DNA of 64,000 nt from Mangifera indica (lineage: Eukaryota; Streptophyta; Magnoliopsida; Sapindales; Anacardiaceae), in NCBI RefSeq assembly GCF_011075055.1, contig NC_058137.1, positions 3,224,001 through 3,288,000 of the forward strand, in the 5' to 3' direction. The first letter of the stretch is position 1. The number at the start of each line of letters is the position of its first letter. The position numbers were made by a program, and so were the translations under genes. This document shows, one piece after another, positions 36,601-49,038 of this stretch. The notes below the pieces were generated by a model that saw nothing but the letters and a program-made list of their open reading frames with translations, was not told the DNA's origin and searched no databases.

Positions 36601-38773
36601 AATTTGAATAGTATTTGACTCATGATGTGAGATGTATTGAAGAGATACTAAAGAAGTGAGTCTGAACCTGAGTATAGTCATTTGATAGATTTCAATCTTG
36701 TTTGTCAGATGTATTACAAGTTTGGATTACATCCTCTGTTTTATGAAAGTTCTGTTGTTTTTCATGAAAGTGCTATTAGCTTTTTAACTACTCCTTCCTG
36801 ATTACTGCTGTAACTGCTCACTATGTTTATTGAACCAAAGTTTTGTTTTAAATATATTTTCTTTCCTTGATGCTTTGCACTTTTTCTTATCTAATAGTTT
36901 TTGGTCTGTTTGTGCAATTCTCTTCTCTTTTTATACTACTGTTTCTCGCTGAAATTTTCCTGGATGGTATTCAAGATGATCAATTTCTTCATTTTAATAT
37001 ATCTTTCTTTCTTGCTTTTGTTGGTTCAGTTGTATTAGTAGAATAAATAGGTTGTATCTACACATCTTTGTCCCTCATCAGGGAGAATAACATGATGTAC
37101 TGATGTTTGACCTGTACATTCATTCTGTTACTTTTGGTTTTCTTCTTCTTGTAGTGTACAATTATGTAGTGTAGCAAAATGCTTAATTATGTAATTTTGA
37201 GTTCTACTCCAGTAGTTATACCCCAGAGTTCTATAATTCAAATGAATTAAGATTTTGATTCCACCTAGTATAGCTTTGTTAGACCAAAAGCATAAGGATG
37301 TAAAATTTGTGGATCTTGGAATTTTTTAATATCAGATGTTATTGCATACCATGTATTTTTCTTTCTTAGTGGGGAATGAGATTTTTTTGATGTAGAAAAG
37401 ATAGTTGAGCATTCAAAATATAATTCTTTTTCTATGATAAAGAAAATTTAAGTTCAACTACTTAATAATTTGAATTGATTTTGTTGTATACACTTGTGGA
37501 TTAGCTGATTTGCAATTTGCCCTCAATCATATAGTTATTGTCAACTTTGGCCTAACTTTTTGAAGCTGTGACTTGCATAACAAATAATATATTTGCACAA
37601 GAGTTTGCGTTGTTACCCAGAGCAACGTTCATAGCTGGAATTGGGATAGGAAAGCTGAGATGAATGCGTAGTCGGTGTAGATTTATGTCTCTTGTAGTTT
37701 AAGCTGAAATAAGGATTGCTATAAGCTGAACTGGGGAAGCATCATTTGTTTCACATTATTTTATTAATAAAGACAGAGAAAAACATATTTGTGAATTGAT
37801 TTTTAGCATGTGATAAACTAAGGATTATGGTTGTCCCAAAACTTATATTCAATCTAGTGCCAGTTAATTACTGTTCTGCAAAGACATCAGTTTGTATATA
37901 TGCACATCCATCTTCCTAATTCAGTTCTTTTTTCCTTACCTTCTTTTCCATGGAGACTATGTCTCAGTTCATGTCCCTGTTATAGAGCATACTTAGATAA
38001 ATTTTAGATGAGTCAATTTAAAATGAAATGAGGGATAAAATATCACTTTATTGATGTTTATTGCATATAACTAGAATTTTTGGCTCATTTGTACATTTAT
38101 ATGCTATATATTATGACTATTACAATCATGATCTTAGCTATCTCTCAGATGTTAAGTTGCATTTATCTCTCATTTTTCCTTTTCTCTGTTGACATGTGGA
38201 AACCATAGACACGCCCTCATGCAACTGTTGAAGTGGAAATATCAGAAGATATGCAGCTGGTGCATTTTGACTTTAATAGGTAAGAGTTTCATTCTTCTGC
38301 TTTTAAAGAGTGGTGTTGAGTGATTCTCATTTAAAGTTAATGTAGTGAAGAGTGCAATGTCGTAGCACGTGGTTAAAAGCTGAAAAGAAATGCTGCAAAA
38401 GGAAGGGTTGGAGAGTTGTGGTGGTCAAGGCCTCTTGTTCACATTGCCATAACCCCTTGTTTGACAACTTAATCATTTTTTTTCTATTCTCAAATTATTT
38501 TTTTATTCATCCTTAAATTTTCATTATTCTATTTGCAGCACCCCTTTTGAGCTTCATGATGACAATTATGTTCTTAAGGCAATGAAGTTTTGTGAGAGAC
38601 CACAAAGCGATAATATGGCAGTTAGTTTCCCTGTAGATGGTGGTGAAGGATCTAGCATGGCAGGTATGTACCAGTCACAACTCCTTCCTTCACCATCTAA
38701 CATCTCAAGTAGGCCTCCAACCTCACCACCGATCCCTGGTATATTAAAAGCACGCGTGAAGCATGAGCATTGA
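33637..38773 (+). CDS. DPB: E2F dimerisation partner, DPB-like transcription factor (frameshifted in exon 4 in this sequence)
   Basis: Nine exons: 33637-33884, 34385-34464, 34721-34764, 35683-35744, 35850-35996, 36102-36170, 36327-36425, 38209-38279 and 38539-38773. The product would be about 351 residues, against about 385 for Arabidopsis DPB. The N-terminus has the conserved [18 protein letters not shown] and [16 protein letters not shown]. The winged-helix DNA-binding domain spans [20 protein letters not shown] to the DP signature [20 protein letters not shown]. The coiled-coil dimerisation part follows ([18 protein letters not shown]), then the conserved [22 protein letters not shown] proteins pair with E2Fa-c to control S-phase genes in the nucleus. 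Exon 4 is 62 bases where 63 are needed: the C run at 35735-35737 seems one base short (expected SPDQ). As given, translation would leave frame and stop shortly after, inside the DNA-binding domain. All other junctions and frames are intact, so a sequence error is quite possible. Confidence 0.9.
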
Positions 38774-40109
38774 TCAGCAACTTACAGCACTTGATCATCT
38801 TACCGCAGGCAATTCTCTCTGCATACATGTATATTGTGTAAAGTAATTTGCCAGGGAGCTGGTAGCCCAGTTATGGCTATCTGCACGTCATTAGATTTTG
38901 CCCCCAATGGGAGGAAATATTAGGTAACTAGCAGATCATTCTCACTGTTTTTGGACATCCTAGGGGTTTTGGCTCTGGCAAATTCTGTGCTTTAAATATC
39001 CATAGCCATTGTAATTGTTCTAGCATATTTTTTATTGCCATTTCATTTCCATTGTAGGAGAAACGAATTTATTTGTACTGAACGGTAGAGGAGTTTCCAG
39101 CTGCATACAGAATCATAGAATTAATTTTCACAGTTTGACATCTGCAGTACTTTACATCTATTTCATTACTTTGCTATACCATCCTTATAATTGTCAAGAA
39201 TATTCACCATTTGTCAACTTTTGGCTGTAGATTAAAGAACTAGCAGATTAGTTTTACTTCAGTTTTCGGATTGAAAATTTCTGGTAATTGCTTCTTTCTC
39301 TCTCTCTGGCAAGGGATGGTCATACACAAATGATTCCGATGTTTGTTGGATCATTTACTTTTCATTGTCTCATCTATTTCTGTTCTTTAAACGACTTTCA
39401 TGATCAGAATTAACTTAACATGAACTGCCACAAGTATTGAGCTGAGCATGATGATTTCTAGGCGTTGTCATGTTCTATAGGCCATCAGCCGAAGCTGTAA
39501 TACATCAGTTTTGGCTAAACAATTTGAGCATCATTTGGAGAGTCGTGAAATTGCTTTTGGGGCCAGAATCAAAGTTAAACTTGGGAGGGAGACAGTGGTA
39601 AGAAAGCATTATTTTCGATTCAATCATTGCACAAAAAATGTGATCAATTTGGAGATGGTTGGTTTTGTAAAAGAAAAAAATTATATGTACAATCAAATGG
39701 TATAAAATAATTTGTTTAAATTAAGGTAATAGTTTATGAGAGAATGGTATGATTATTTATTTATTTATTTTTGTCAAAATCATCTTATCAGATATTATTA
39801 TAATAGATTATATGAATAAGTTTATATAATTTGTTTGTAGATATGTCGAATTACTCAACCAACCAAACAAAACCAACCACATGATAAACTGACCCATGAG
39901 TTGATATCAGAAATTTGAGGAACCAATACTCGAAAATCTTTGCTTGTTCTCTAATTGGCCATCCTCTTGATTTCCACATGTAACCTTAGCTTACTCAACA
40001 ACAAAACACTCATTCTCACGCTATATTTTGTTTGTTGTTTCTTTCTCTTCCCCTTCTACTTTCCATATATCTAAGTTATGAAACTTAGGACGTAATTGTG
40101 CCTCGGCCT
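38774..40109. other. 3' UTR of the DP gene and intergenic sequence
   Basis: No coding signal beyond chance frames at 39505-39705. A candidate TATA-like tract (catatatctaag) lies near 40065, about 75 bases upstream of the miR530 arm. Confidence 0.5.
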
Positions 40110-40255
40110 CAGCCTCAGCCATGCTAATTGCACTTATCTGCATTTGCACCTGCACCTCTCCACTCCATTTCCATGTTTCAGAATTGAGTTAATCCTAGAT
40201 GGGTTTAGAGAGGTGCCGGTGCAGGCGCAGCAGACAAATGCCATCTTGGTTTTTT
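40110..40255 (+). ncRNA. MIR530: MIR530 microRNA precursor foldback
   Basis: The 5' arm at 40139-40159 begins TGCATTTGCACCTGCACC and ends TCT, which I recognise as the conserved plant miR530 sequence (recalled from poplar and rice, not searched). The 3' arm at 40209-40229 pairs with it over 21 positions, with two mismatches and two G-U pairs. The predicted star with a 2-base 3' overhang is 40211-40231, and the loop is 49 bases. The stem continues below the duplex after a small bulge (gataagtgc-type pairing with gacaaatgc). In rice, miR530 targets transcripts of a PLUS3-domain protein. The short open frame at 40096-40287 is a shadow of this foldback. Strand is set by the position of the mature sequence. 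Confidence 0.85.
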
Positions 40256-42550
40256 TTATGAACATAGCATGCATGCAGCTTTTCTAATCAAGGTAAGAAC
40301 ATTTATGTGCTTGTAATTTTGTCCCTGATCGTCTTGTTTCTCTGTAATTAATATTATGCAAGTTGTTGCTTGAATTTGTCCTTTTAGTTTATTGAGCAAA
40401 ATGAAATATATCAGTCTTCTTATATACCCTTCTACTTTCCCTGTATTTTATCTGAATATCAACTGAGATTTCTATCCTTATAATCCCTCTTATGATTACT
40501 TCTAAAGCTATATATATACGTATACAAACGCCTATATATACAGAGAGAGATTGTATTGTGGGGCTATTTTTCATTTGTAGAGTTGCAAAGATGCTTGATG
40601 AGTTGCAGAAAATTTTTTTTTGGGTAAGTAAAGATATATTAAACCAAAAAAAAAAAACAATGTGTCTACATACGAGCCTCAAAAACAATTTAAGTTCATT
40701 TTATCTAATAAACTAAAATAACAAGCGAAAACTACAAATTGACTTAATTTTCACTTTAATTATTAAATCAATTTACTATCGATCTCTCTTGAGAACTTAT
40801 CAAAGTTTTTAAAATAATACAGTTAAAAAAGAGTACAACAATTATAAATCATATTTAGACTCCATTGTAAAGGCCATATAGAGGATTCTTTACATCAAAG
40901 GAAACAACTTCATGAATTTCAGTCCAAGAGCGGTAGGAGAAGCAATCAGCTATGAACCGTTGCAGAAATTGTGCAGCAAACTTAAAAGGGTTTACGCTAG
41001 TTGGGCTGGAAAACACTTTCTATTTTTTGAAAATTACTTTAATATTTTCATCTTTAGACACTTTTTCTTTTGCAAAATATTTTACCTTTTTATAATTAGT
41101 AAATGTAAAAATGGTCGGTAGATTGACCGAACTAAAAATTTCAAACTGACATAGCCTTTATTCAGTGCTTTTACCAAACTTTGTTACATTAAGGGTGCAT
41201 GTTGAGTCAAAAAAAAGTGTTAGTCAATTTCGACTCAAATGCATATGTAGAGGTTGAATTCATTGAGCCGATGAAATCTATGCTTGAGCTCAAGATAAAA
41301 ATAATTTATTCGAGTTCAAAGATTTATTTTAACTCCTAAAATTTTTAAATGTTTCATTCAAAATTTTATAACTCGTGTGTTTATCAAATATCTCTATAAT
41401 TAAAGTAAAAAAGAAAAATAGTATTTATGCAAGATTTGAAATTTTGTCCAAAATGAATTGTATGCTTATAAATCAATTAACATGAAACTTAAGCTTAACT
41501 CGAGTAGCTTAATAAAAAAGAAAAACGGGAGGAAAAAATTATAATAATTAGAGAGAAAATATTAATTGTTTGTACTTATATTGACTTTACTATGTATTGT
41601 ATAATTTGATTGTTAAAACTAATTTATAAATGACAACTTTGATGGGTAAATGAAAAAAAATTTCAAACTTAAAAAATAAAAAATCGTCATTTTATCAAAA
41701 TTCAAGTTAGAAAATATCGTTTCGCCTTAATGTTATTTGAAAAAAAAAAATATTTATATATTTCCATTATGTAATTAAGATTCATTAATATATATACAAT
41801 ATATGTTAGAGTCATAAAGTTTAGAAATTAAAAAATATGATAATATTTCATTTCATTGTACACATTTTATAAATGTAGTATTATTCATATCATAATAGTT
41901 GAATTAATATAGAAAATGTATATATTATGAAGTTAAATTAAACAAGCCAAGTAAAAAGTGAAAAAATTCTAATTTTTAATAAAATTATTATTAAATAAGT
42001 ACATTTAGAAATAGATGTCCAGACTAGAATTTCAAGAATTAAAAATAAGTGGTTATCTATGAAAAAAATAAAAATAAAAAATTTCTTTTAAACCCGAGAA
42101 AATTAATATTTGTTTAAAATATTTTCATGATTCCAACATATTAATACCTAATTAAACAAAAAATTATCATGAAAATATATTTTCAAATTGATGATAAAAA
42201 TTGATTTTTAAAATATCACAATGTGAGTGTGTAAATATTTTATATTTAGAAATATTTAAATGTCTAATTACAGCCATGTGTTCCCAAGAATATGCTCTAT
42301 TTAAATATTATTTTTATATTAGATAGAAATTAATATTTGTATAATTTTTAGATAGAAAATTTAATATTCCTATTTCCTTAAAAAATTAATTTGAGTGTTT
42401 AGGGAGACCTTGTGGCAATGAGCATAATCGGCCAACACATTCACGAATACGTCACCGTTTAAACCCAAAAAATTGAGACGACGGCGTTTTCTCTAAAATA
42501 AATATGTTGAACCATTTGCCTCCGTCTTTCCTTTTACTCGATCAATCAAC
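40256..42550. other. Intergenic, very AT-rich
   Basis: 40890-41020 has a short less AT-rich patch (open frame 40912-41121) with no recognised domain. About 41190-41510 contains degenerate TCGACTCAAA/TCGAGTTCAA-type repeat sequence. 41640-41735 resembles one end of the foldback family. No gene is supported. Confidence 0.5.
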
Positions 42551-42558
42551 TAGGGTTT
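42551..42558. promoter_or_regulatory. Telo-box (AAACCCTA on the minus strand) in the zinc-finger gene promoter
   Basis: TAGGGTTT lies 88 bases before the ATG. Telo-boxes are common in plant promoters of ribosomal-protein and ribosome-biogenesis genes, which suits the encoded protein. A 25-base A run follows at 42603-42627 in the leader. Confidence 0.45.
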
Positions 42559-42645
42559 GGCAACTAAAACTAAAAACCCCAGCTTTGACAAAACAGAAGC
42601 TGAAAAAAAAAAAAAAAAAAAAAAAAAGCTAAATTCCATTACAGA

Positions 42646-45090
42646 ATGGGTAAGTGCCCGCACAACAGGAAGGTGAAGAAGAGAAGATACTCTCACAAGA
42701 CAGCTCGCCTCACCAAATTCCTTCGCAAAGATATCCTTTTTATTTAATTATTTATTTTCTTTCATTTAAATGTTTTTATTCTTATTACATTCAAGGATTT
42801 TCAATTGTGTTTGTGTTTTCTTGACTGAAAATTTTGTGTTCACGCGACGACGCCGTTTATGAAGAGCTTCAAAAGCCTGATTCCGAGAGGAACCCCTTGC
42901 CTTTTGACGAGGATTTGCCTGGGATGGGCCAATATTATTGTTTACACTGCGAGTGTGTTTCTTTTTCTTTTTAATTTTGATTAGCGTTGTTTTATCGAAG
43001 CTTTGTTAGGTTACTGAGAAAGTGAAGGAAAAAATTAACTGTAGTTTAGTTTCTTTTTGATTGATAACGGAATATTACATAATTTATGCTGAACTATAAC
43101 CCAGCTTGGTACAACTAGTTTCAGTATTTTAATTATAGTATTGTAGTTTTTGGAACAAAGATGAGATACTCTTTTTTAATCATCCATCTACTTAATTCGA
43201 TTGAATTCATAAATTAACATCCAACATTGTTAACCAAAGATCTATTTAGATGACACAGTTTGTGTCCTATTCTTGGTTGAAATTTTGTGTTGTTTAGAAT
43301 CTAATCCTGTATTTTAATTGACATTTACTTATAATTGTTTTGATGCTATGTTTTGACATGGGTTGTGGTTTATTACGCTTTTTAATATATGCATATTTTT
43401 GCCTAAGGCATTTTGGCTTCTTGTTCACAGTCGATACTTTGCAGACATGGCGACGAGGGATGAACATTTTAAGACCAAACGTCACAAGAAACAGTTAGCA
43501 AGCCTTAATCTCTTGTATTTTATAATTTCTCATTTAGGTGTTCACTTATTTGAAAATTTGCCATGATCAGAGAATATTAAATATATGTGAACCTCATCAA
43601 ACTTTTTAATCTCAAAAGAATGTAGAAGATTTTCCTTAAATTCAGCAATTAGGTTGCAAAATGGAATTATATCTACTGCAAAGATAAAACTTAGTAGCCT
43701 AGATTGTTGCATACTTTTGGATTTTAATGAAACTAGAAGATCTTTTTTGAAAAAGCAGTAAGTAAGAAATGATTTTATAAGAAAGAATTGCTCTACTTTT
43801 GGAATTTGAATGGAAGTAAGAAACACAGAATAATATAAGTCCTTATACAATGAGGTTAATTAGTTTTCCTTTGAGGTAGAAGTACAAGTATATGATTTTC
43901 TTTTCCCAAACCTAAGTTTTATTCCTTTTAACCCTTTGATTGTCTGTTCATGTTCTTTCCTGGGAATAAGAGTTTGAGTGGGGAAAAGAAACATGAGTCA
44001 AAAGAGGATTGGACTTTTCATTGAGGTGATTGTCTTTGGTAGTTTGTTCTTTCTATAAGTTCATTTATCTTACTATTGAATTGTACAATTGATCCTTGTG
44101 AAATTTTTTGGATTTAATGATTTATCATTGTTGAGTCTAAAGATGGATGCACAATCAATGGATTATTGTTTTGAACAAAATTTGTACAGAGAATAGATAA
44201 TTGTGCATTCTAGTTAAAGGTATTACTTTTATACTCAAATCTTCCAAGGAAAATATATAGAGCCTGTTTTATAAGGAAAGGTATTATTCATTGTTTCTTT
44301 TCCATTGAACTATGAAGTTTAGTACAAATCTTATTTAAAATAAACTTTATTTCCTTTCTTTTGTCATAAACACTTTCAAATTTTATTAAAACCTTCTATT
44401 GTCTTGAAACATTATATTTTATTTGTTTCTAATAGGGCAAATATTACAATATGCTGAAGAAAAGTGGCTTTTAGTCAACTGAGATTTCCTTCAATCACCA
44501 AGATATTTTTAAACTTTCTTTGACATAAGCAATTTGTGTAGCAAACACCACCACACCCCCCACCCTGCCCGACGGGCCCAGGGCAATTAAGCATAGAAGG
44601 AAATTTGAGAATATCCTGTTGTAGTTATAAGAGTTTAAGGATCATCATTGTACTAATATGTCTGATTGGAGTGCTTTTTTTTTTTCAGTTCTTTTTTGGT
44701 AATTGAGTGGAGTGCTTGATTTTGCTCATGAATTTTGTAATGTTCCTCCGACCTGTTGTATGCCAATACTTTTATTACTTAAACAATTTATCTTAGTGAT
44801 ATTTATATTCATATATTTCAAGAAGAAAATTGTCTGCATTTTGTTGGAGGAAGTCTGGAGTGATACCCCAAATCTGGGTTTCAGCCTCCCATCTTCAGAT
44901 ACTAGTGGATGAAACATTTTCTTGCACTTTAAATATCTTCAATAATCAAAGAGGATATATCATTTGACATAAATATTACTTATGCAGTGTTAAAGAAATG
45001 ATGGGGACTAAACCACATACTCAACTTGATGCTGACTTAGCTGCTGGGATGGGGATGCCAGATAATGGTCCAAAGCTCATGTCTATGTGA
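42646..45090 (+). CDS. C2H2 zinc-finger protein of the ZNF593/Bud20 family (60S ribosome biogenesis)
   Basis: Four exons: 42646-42730, 42844-42952, 43431-43493 and 44988-45090, giving 119 residues and ending in a stop at 45088-45090. The N-terminus KVKKRRYSHKTARLTKF is the basic family motif, followed by DDAVYEELQKPDSE and LPFDEDLPGMGQYYCLHC. The C2H2 zinc finger is CLHC-X12-HFKTKRH across exons 2 and 3 (cysteines in YYCLHC, histidines in DEHFKTKRH). The C-terminus is PHTQLDADLAAGMGMPDNGP. Homologues (yeast Bud20, human ZNF593) ride with pre-60S ribosomal particles during nuclear export. Introns 2 and 3 are GT-AG. Intron 1 is AT-AC (see separate entry), and only that choice joins exons 1 and 2 in frame (Lys-Gly-Asp-Asp). 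Length matches the plant family. Confidence 0.93.
42731..42843 (+). other. U12-type AT-AC intron (intron 1 of the zinc-finger gene)
   Basis: The intron starts ATATCCTTTT, the canonical U12 5' splice site, and ends in AC at 42842-42843. A branch-site-like TTCTTGACT occurs near 42819-42827, roughly 19 bases from the 3' end. It is 113 bases long. No GT donor near 42730 would keep the frame, whereas AT-AC splicing restores a conserved protein motif exactly. U12 introns are removed by the minor spliceosome. Confidence 0.88.
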
Positions 45091-45602
45091 GCTTTCTTTT
45101 TTTATGATTCTTTTATGTATGGTAAGATTATAAGTGAGTTAAGTTGGTCCTTCTAGTATTGAAAGATATACTCTCTCTTTTTGTAAAAATGTTGTTTTAG
45201 TATGACAGTTGTTCTTTTCTACCGGGATAGTTGCTAGCATTGCTGATAAAGTATAGTTTAATGTTACAGTAAACTAAGTTTATATTGCAGTGTTTGTGAT
45301 GTGATGTCTTAAGATTGATTAAGCAGTTTAATACTGAGTGCTCACACTTGAATTCAATTATTTCGATCGTCTACTGAGTTGTAACTCTGTGCTTATCATT
45401 CTGTTTTGAATTCATTCTGCTGTCCTGTTATTTTGGATCTCTTTTCTGGAACATGATTCCCTAATTGGATTATCTTTTCTTCTTGCCTGCTTCCTTTATG
45501 ATATTTTCATTGAGCATGGTGCTTCATTATATGCAGTTTTCAAATCAGGCATCCGACATGAATCACATTAATTTTTCATGTTGGATATTTACTTTTCACT
45601 TA
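45091..45602. other. 3' UTR of the zinc-finger gene and intergenic sequence
   Basis: No coding signal. It ends at the TTA target site of the Tourist-like MITE. Confidence 0.5.
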
Positions 45603-46084
45603 GGGTGCGTTTGGTTGGGGGAATTTATTATTACCTTGGTAATCTATCTTTTATTCTCTTGTTTGGTTTGTCAGTAATAAAATATTACAGTAATCTTCTA
45701 TTACCAATGTTAACGTGACAGGTAATATAGATGGTAATCTGATTACCACTTTCACCTTAGGTATTTAAAGATTACTGAGGTAATCTTGAGTTTATTATAA
45801 TTATATTATTATTTATTAATTTTTTGAGATAAAAATAAATTTATTTTTAATTAATATGACAAATAATATAAAAAATATTTAAAAATAATTATATTCAAGG
45901 GTATTTAAGTAAAATAATTTACTAGTAATCTTTTATTACCTTTAACCAAACACAATAATTATTTATACCTATCAAATTTTATCAAACATAGTAATCATTT
46001 ATACCCAGTAATCTTATAAGTAATCTATCTTAAAGGTAATCTTTTTATTTTAGTAATAAAACATTATTCAAACCAAACGCCTCC
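45603..46084. mobile_element. Tourist-like (PIF/Harbinger) MITE
   Basis: The left end GGGTGCGTTTGGTTGGGG and right end AACCAAACGCCTCC are inverted repeats, flanked on both sides by TTA (45600-45602 and 46085-46087), the PIF/Harbinger target site. The 482-base interior is built from aggtaatct / agattacc words that pair across the element. No coding capacity. The ends look well preserved, suggesting a fairly young insertion. Confidence 0.85.
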
Positions 46085-47196
46085 TTAGTGAATTTGCAAC
46101 TGATTATATTTTGTATCTGGAGAAAATGAAGGCAATGTTTATCATTTAACTGTTTTTGGTCTTTTGAAACTGTTTGTGCACTTGGGTACGGACATTTGTA
46201 TTAAAGTGGTTTGTTCTTATAATCAATTTAGAGAGCATTCCGTTGATTTCCAAATCTGCTATGTGATGCATCTAATGGTCCTTGGGTTGTTTTTAATGAT
46301 TGTAACATGAAGCATTTTATTCAAGTCAGAAACTCTTTTTTTATCTGCTAATATCAACATGAGGGTTTTCAAGGAACAAATACCTGCTCTAGGCCGGTTT
46401 TGATAGAGCCCGACTTTCTACATGGGATTGAAACTGAAGGTTACTGCCCCGAGGTTTGCTTTGAGGCATGTCTTTCTGATATGGACAATTCTGAAGAAAA
46501 GAACTAATTGCATGGATTCCTTCTTTCCCCAGTGGCAAGAACTAAAATAAGTTTCAGTCGTTAAGTTGTGGAATGATGTTAGGAAAGAAACCTGAAAACT
46601 GAAGGATGTGTTATAATGTAGATTATAAGGCATTTGGTGTGGCATACGCATCATTAGGTGTTAGTCAAATGGTGTGTGAATTTGGACACAAAAGACGATG
46701 CTTTTGTGCCTGTTACCACTTTTGTCTCAACATTTTTTCCTGTCTTTTTTGAAAGTCGGTAACCGTGCTAGAGTTTGAAAGAAAATTGATTAACAGTCTC
46801 TTTCGCATGGGAGAAGAAAGTCTTGTCGCTTTTTATCAAAAGTAAAATTTAAAAACATTTAACTTTTTGGGTGATGAGGAAAATTACAGTGCTTTTCTCT
46901 AGGCTTTGTGGTGTTCGGTAGGCACAGCTCTGCCGGGTTTCTTCATTTCATTTGCCTTTTGTTTTACAAAGAATAAAAGGCTGGGAATGCCAGCTGCGTT
47001 TGATTTTACTTTTCGAAAACAACAATTTATTGTTGGCCTGTAATCTTCATCAAACCGATTTATTGGTCCCTCGAATTTGAAACCCTTTAGACAATTTTTT
47101 CTGGTATTCCTTTCAATCTTATTGTATTTTAGTCCTGTCCTTTTAATATCCAGACGGGGGGCTTGAGTTAATATGTTATTACTTAGCATTGTGCAG
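46085..47196. other. Intergenic sequence without a gene
   Basis: 46390-47190 is less AT-rich than its surroundings, but open frames there (46418-46654 minus, 46899-47189 minus) have no recognisable domain. I do not call a gene. Confidence 0.5.
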
Positions 47197-47529
47197 TAAG
47201 GGTGTACACGATCTGATTTAACGTTATTTAAGAGTTTTTTTAAATTAAATTGAGAAAAAAAGTTTGAAATTTTTTTGAACCAAACTAAAATAAGTTGAAA
47301 ATATATAGTTTGCTCTAATTTAGATTACAGTTTGAACTTGTATTTCTATATATATATATTATTTAATAAAATTAATTGAATTATAATTTTTCAGAATGTA
47401 ATATATATATGTTTAAACTATTTTAAAAAAATTTATTTATTCAAATTCAGTTATTTTACAAACTAAATTAGAGTGTAATTTTTAAGCGATTCTGATTTTA
47501 TGGTTTAAATCGAATTATATATACCCCTA
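47197..47529. mobile_element. hAT-like MITE with an imperfect 8-base target-site duplication
   Basis: Ends TAAGGGTGTACACGATCTGA and, as reverse complement of the right end, TAGGGGTATATATAATTCGA. Flanks are TTGTGCAG (47189-47196) and TTATGTAG (47530-47537), six of eight positions matching with transitions only. Same family as 11741-12256 in inverted orientation. 333 bases, non-coding. Confidence 0.65.
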
Positions 47530-49038
47530 TTATGTAGTGTTTATCTCTCAATATCTATTGAAGAAAAGCTCTAAAACACTTGCAAACAAGATAAGAAGAT
47601 AAAAAAATATCTCAACTCAATTGGGTCATTTTGCTTTTGTAATCAATCATATTTAACAAATAAACCAATGATACCAAATAGATGAAAAAATCTCTTATTT
47701 GGGTACTCAAATCCTTAGAAATCTTTGACAATCAAAGAGCCCTTTCACTTTTAAACACCATTATCATCCTGTCTTTTTCAACCCAGTTTCCTTCTCTCTC
47801 CCCTCATGCTTGTCCACTAACTAATTTCTAATTGGATCTGCATTATTTCCCACTACCTCTTTTTAGGTTACTTGTCCTGATTCTTCCTCTTTCTGTTTTC
47901 TTTGCTATGTTGTTATCTCTCTCTTTAGAGGTGTGCATATGTGCCACCACCATGTGACCTTGATTTCAATAATTTTGTTCCCCACAAGAGGTTTCATAAA
48001 TACATACATACAGCCAGTTGAGATCATGATCAAATAATATCAAAATTTCCCATATCTTAAAGTTTGCATTGTGATGTTTATTTGTTCTATATGTTTTTCG
48101 TTTTAAGTCTACATCTACACCCATTTGGTCCTTTACTATGTCATCTGTGTGGGGAAAGTGATTGAATTCTAACTCTCTTTTTATTTTAAACCTATTTGTC
48201 ATTATAGCCAACCGTCTCTAGGATTCCTTTCACCATTTGCTAGACAATCAAAGTTTGGTTACAGTGAGTAGTACTAGTCAAACTTTACAGCATGTATAGG
48301 CAATACTTTGACACCATTCTTTCTCAATTATTATAATAAAGCCATTCCTTAGTGTCTCAAGTCACACCTTTGGAATCAAGGTCCACAGTGGGTTGAGAGA
48401 TGCCCTACTAGTCAGACTTAAAAGCCTTGGGTTGCCCATGGCAGAAAATCCCATTAGGGTTTACTTCTAATATGACTCATTTAAGTAAATCTTATATTAA
48501 CAAAATACAGAAAAGATGTTGGTTTTGTAAAACCATGATAAATTATATATCTAAAGTAAATAATATTTTAACAATAAATTAAATTATTAGATCAGAGACC
48601 TTACATACAAGATTTATTTAGTAGATGATCTTATTGTAATACCAAAAAATAAGCTTGTAAGGAAATGGTGTTTTAGAGATTATTAACCCGCGCCAAACCA
48701 TTTCTTAGCAAAGTGAACTGAATTAGGAATTGTCACAATTATTTTCAGCAATGTCTGCCTTTTTAACATACTATGCTTGCTTGAAAGCAAAGGCTCCAAG
48801 GAAAATACATAAAGGCTGCCTTTGTGAATTCATTTTGATGGATGTGTCATAACCTTTGGGGATGAGAAGGAAGTGTTGGTCATTATCATTTCCTTAGAAA
48901 TATTCATAGAGACAAAATATCAAATTAGGTAATACACATACTATACTATACCAAAACATTAAAAGGAAAATCAAAACCCAAAAAATCATTAAGGGGTATA
49001 AGGGAAATACTCTTTTTTCACTAGGTATTATTATGAGC
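47530..49038. other. Intergenic sequence and 3' UTR of ABCB1
   Basis: No coding signal. The part just left of 49039 is downstream of the minus-strand ABCB1 stop codon. I could not identify a clear poly(A) signal. Confidence 0.5.
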
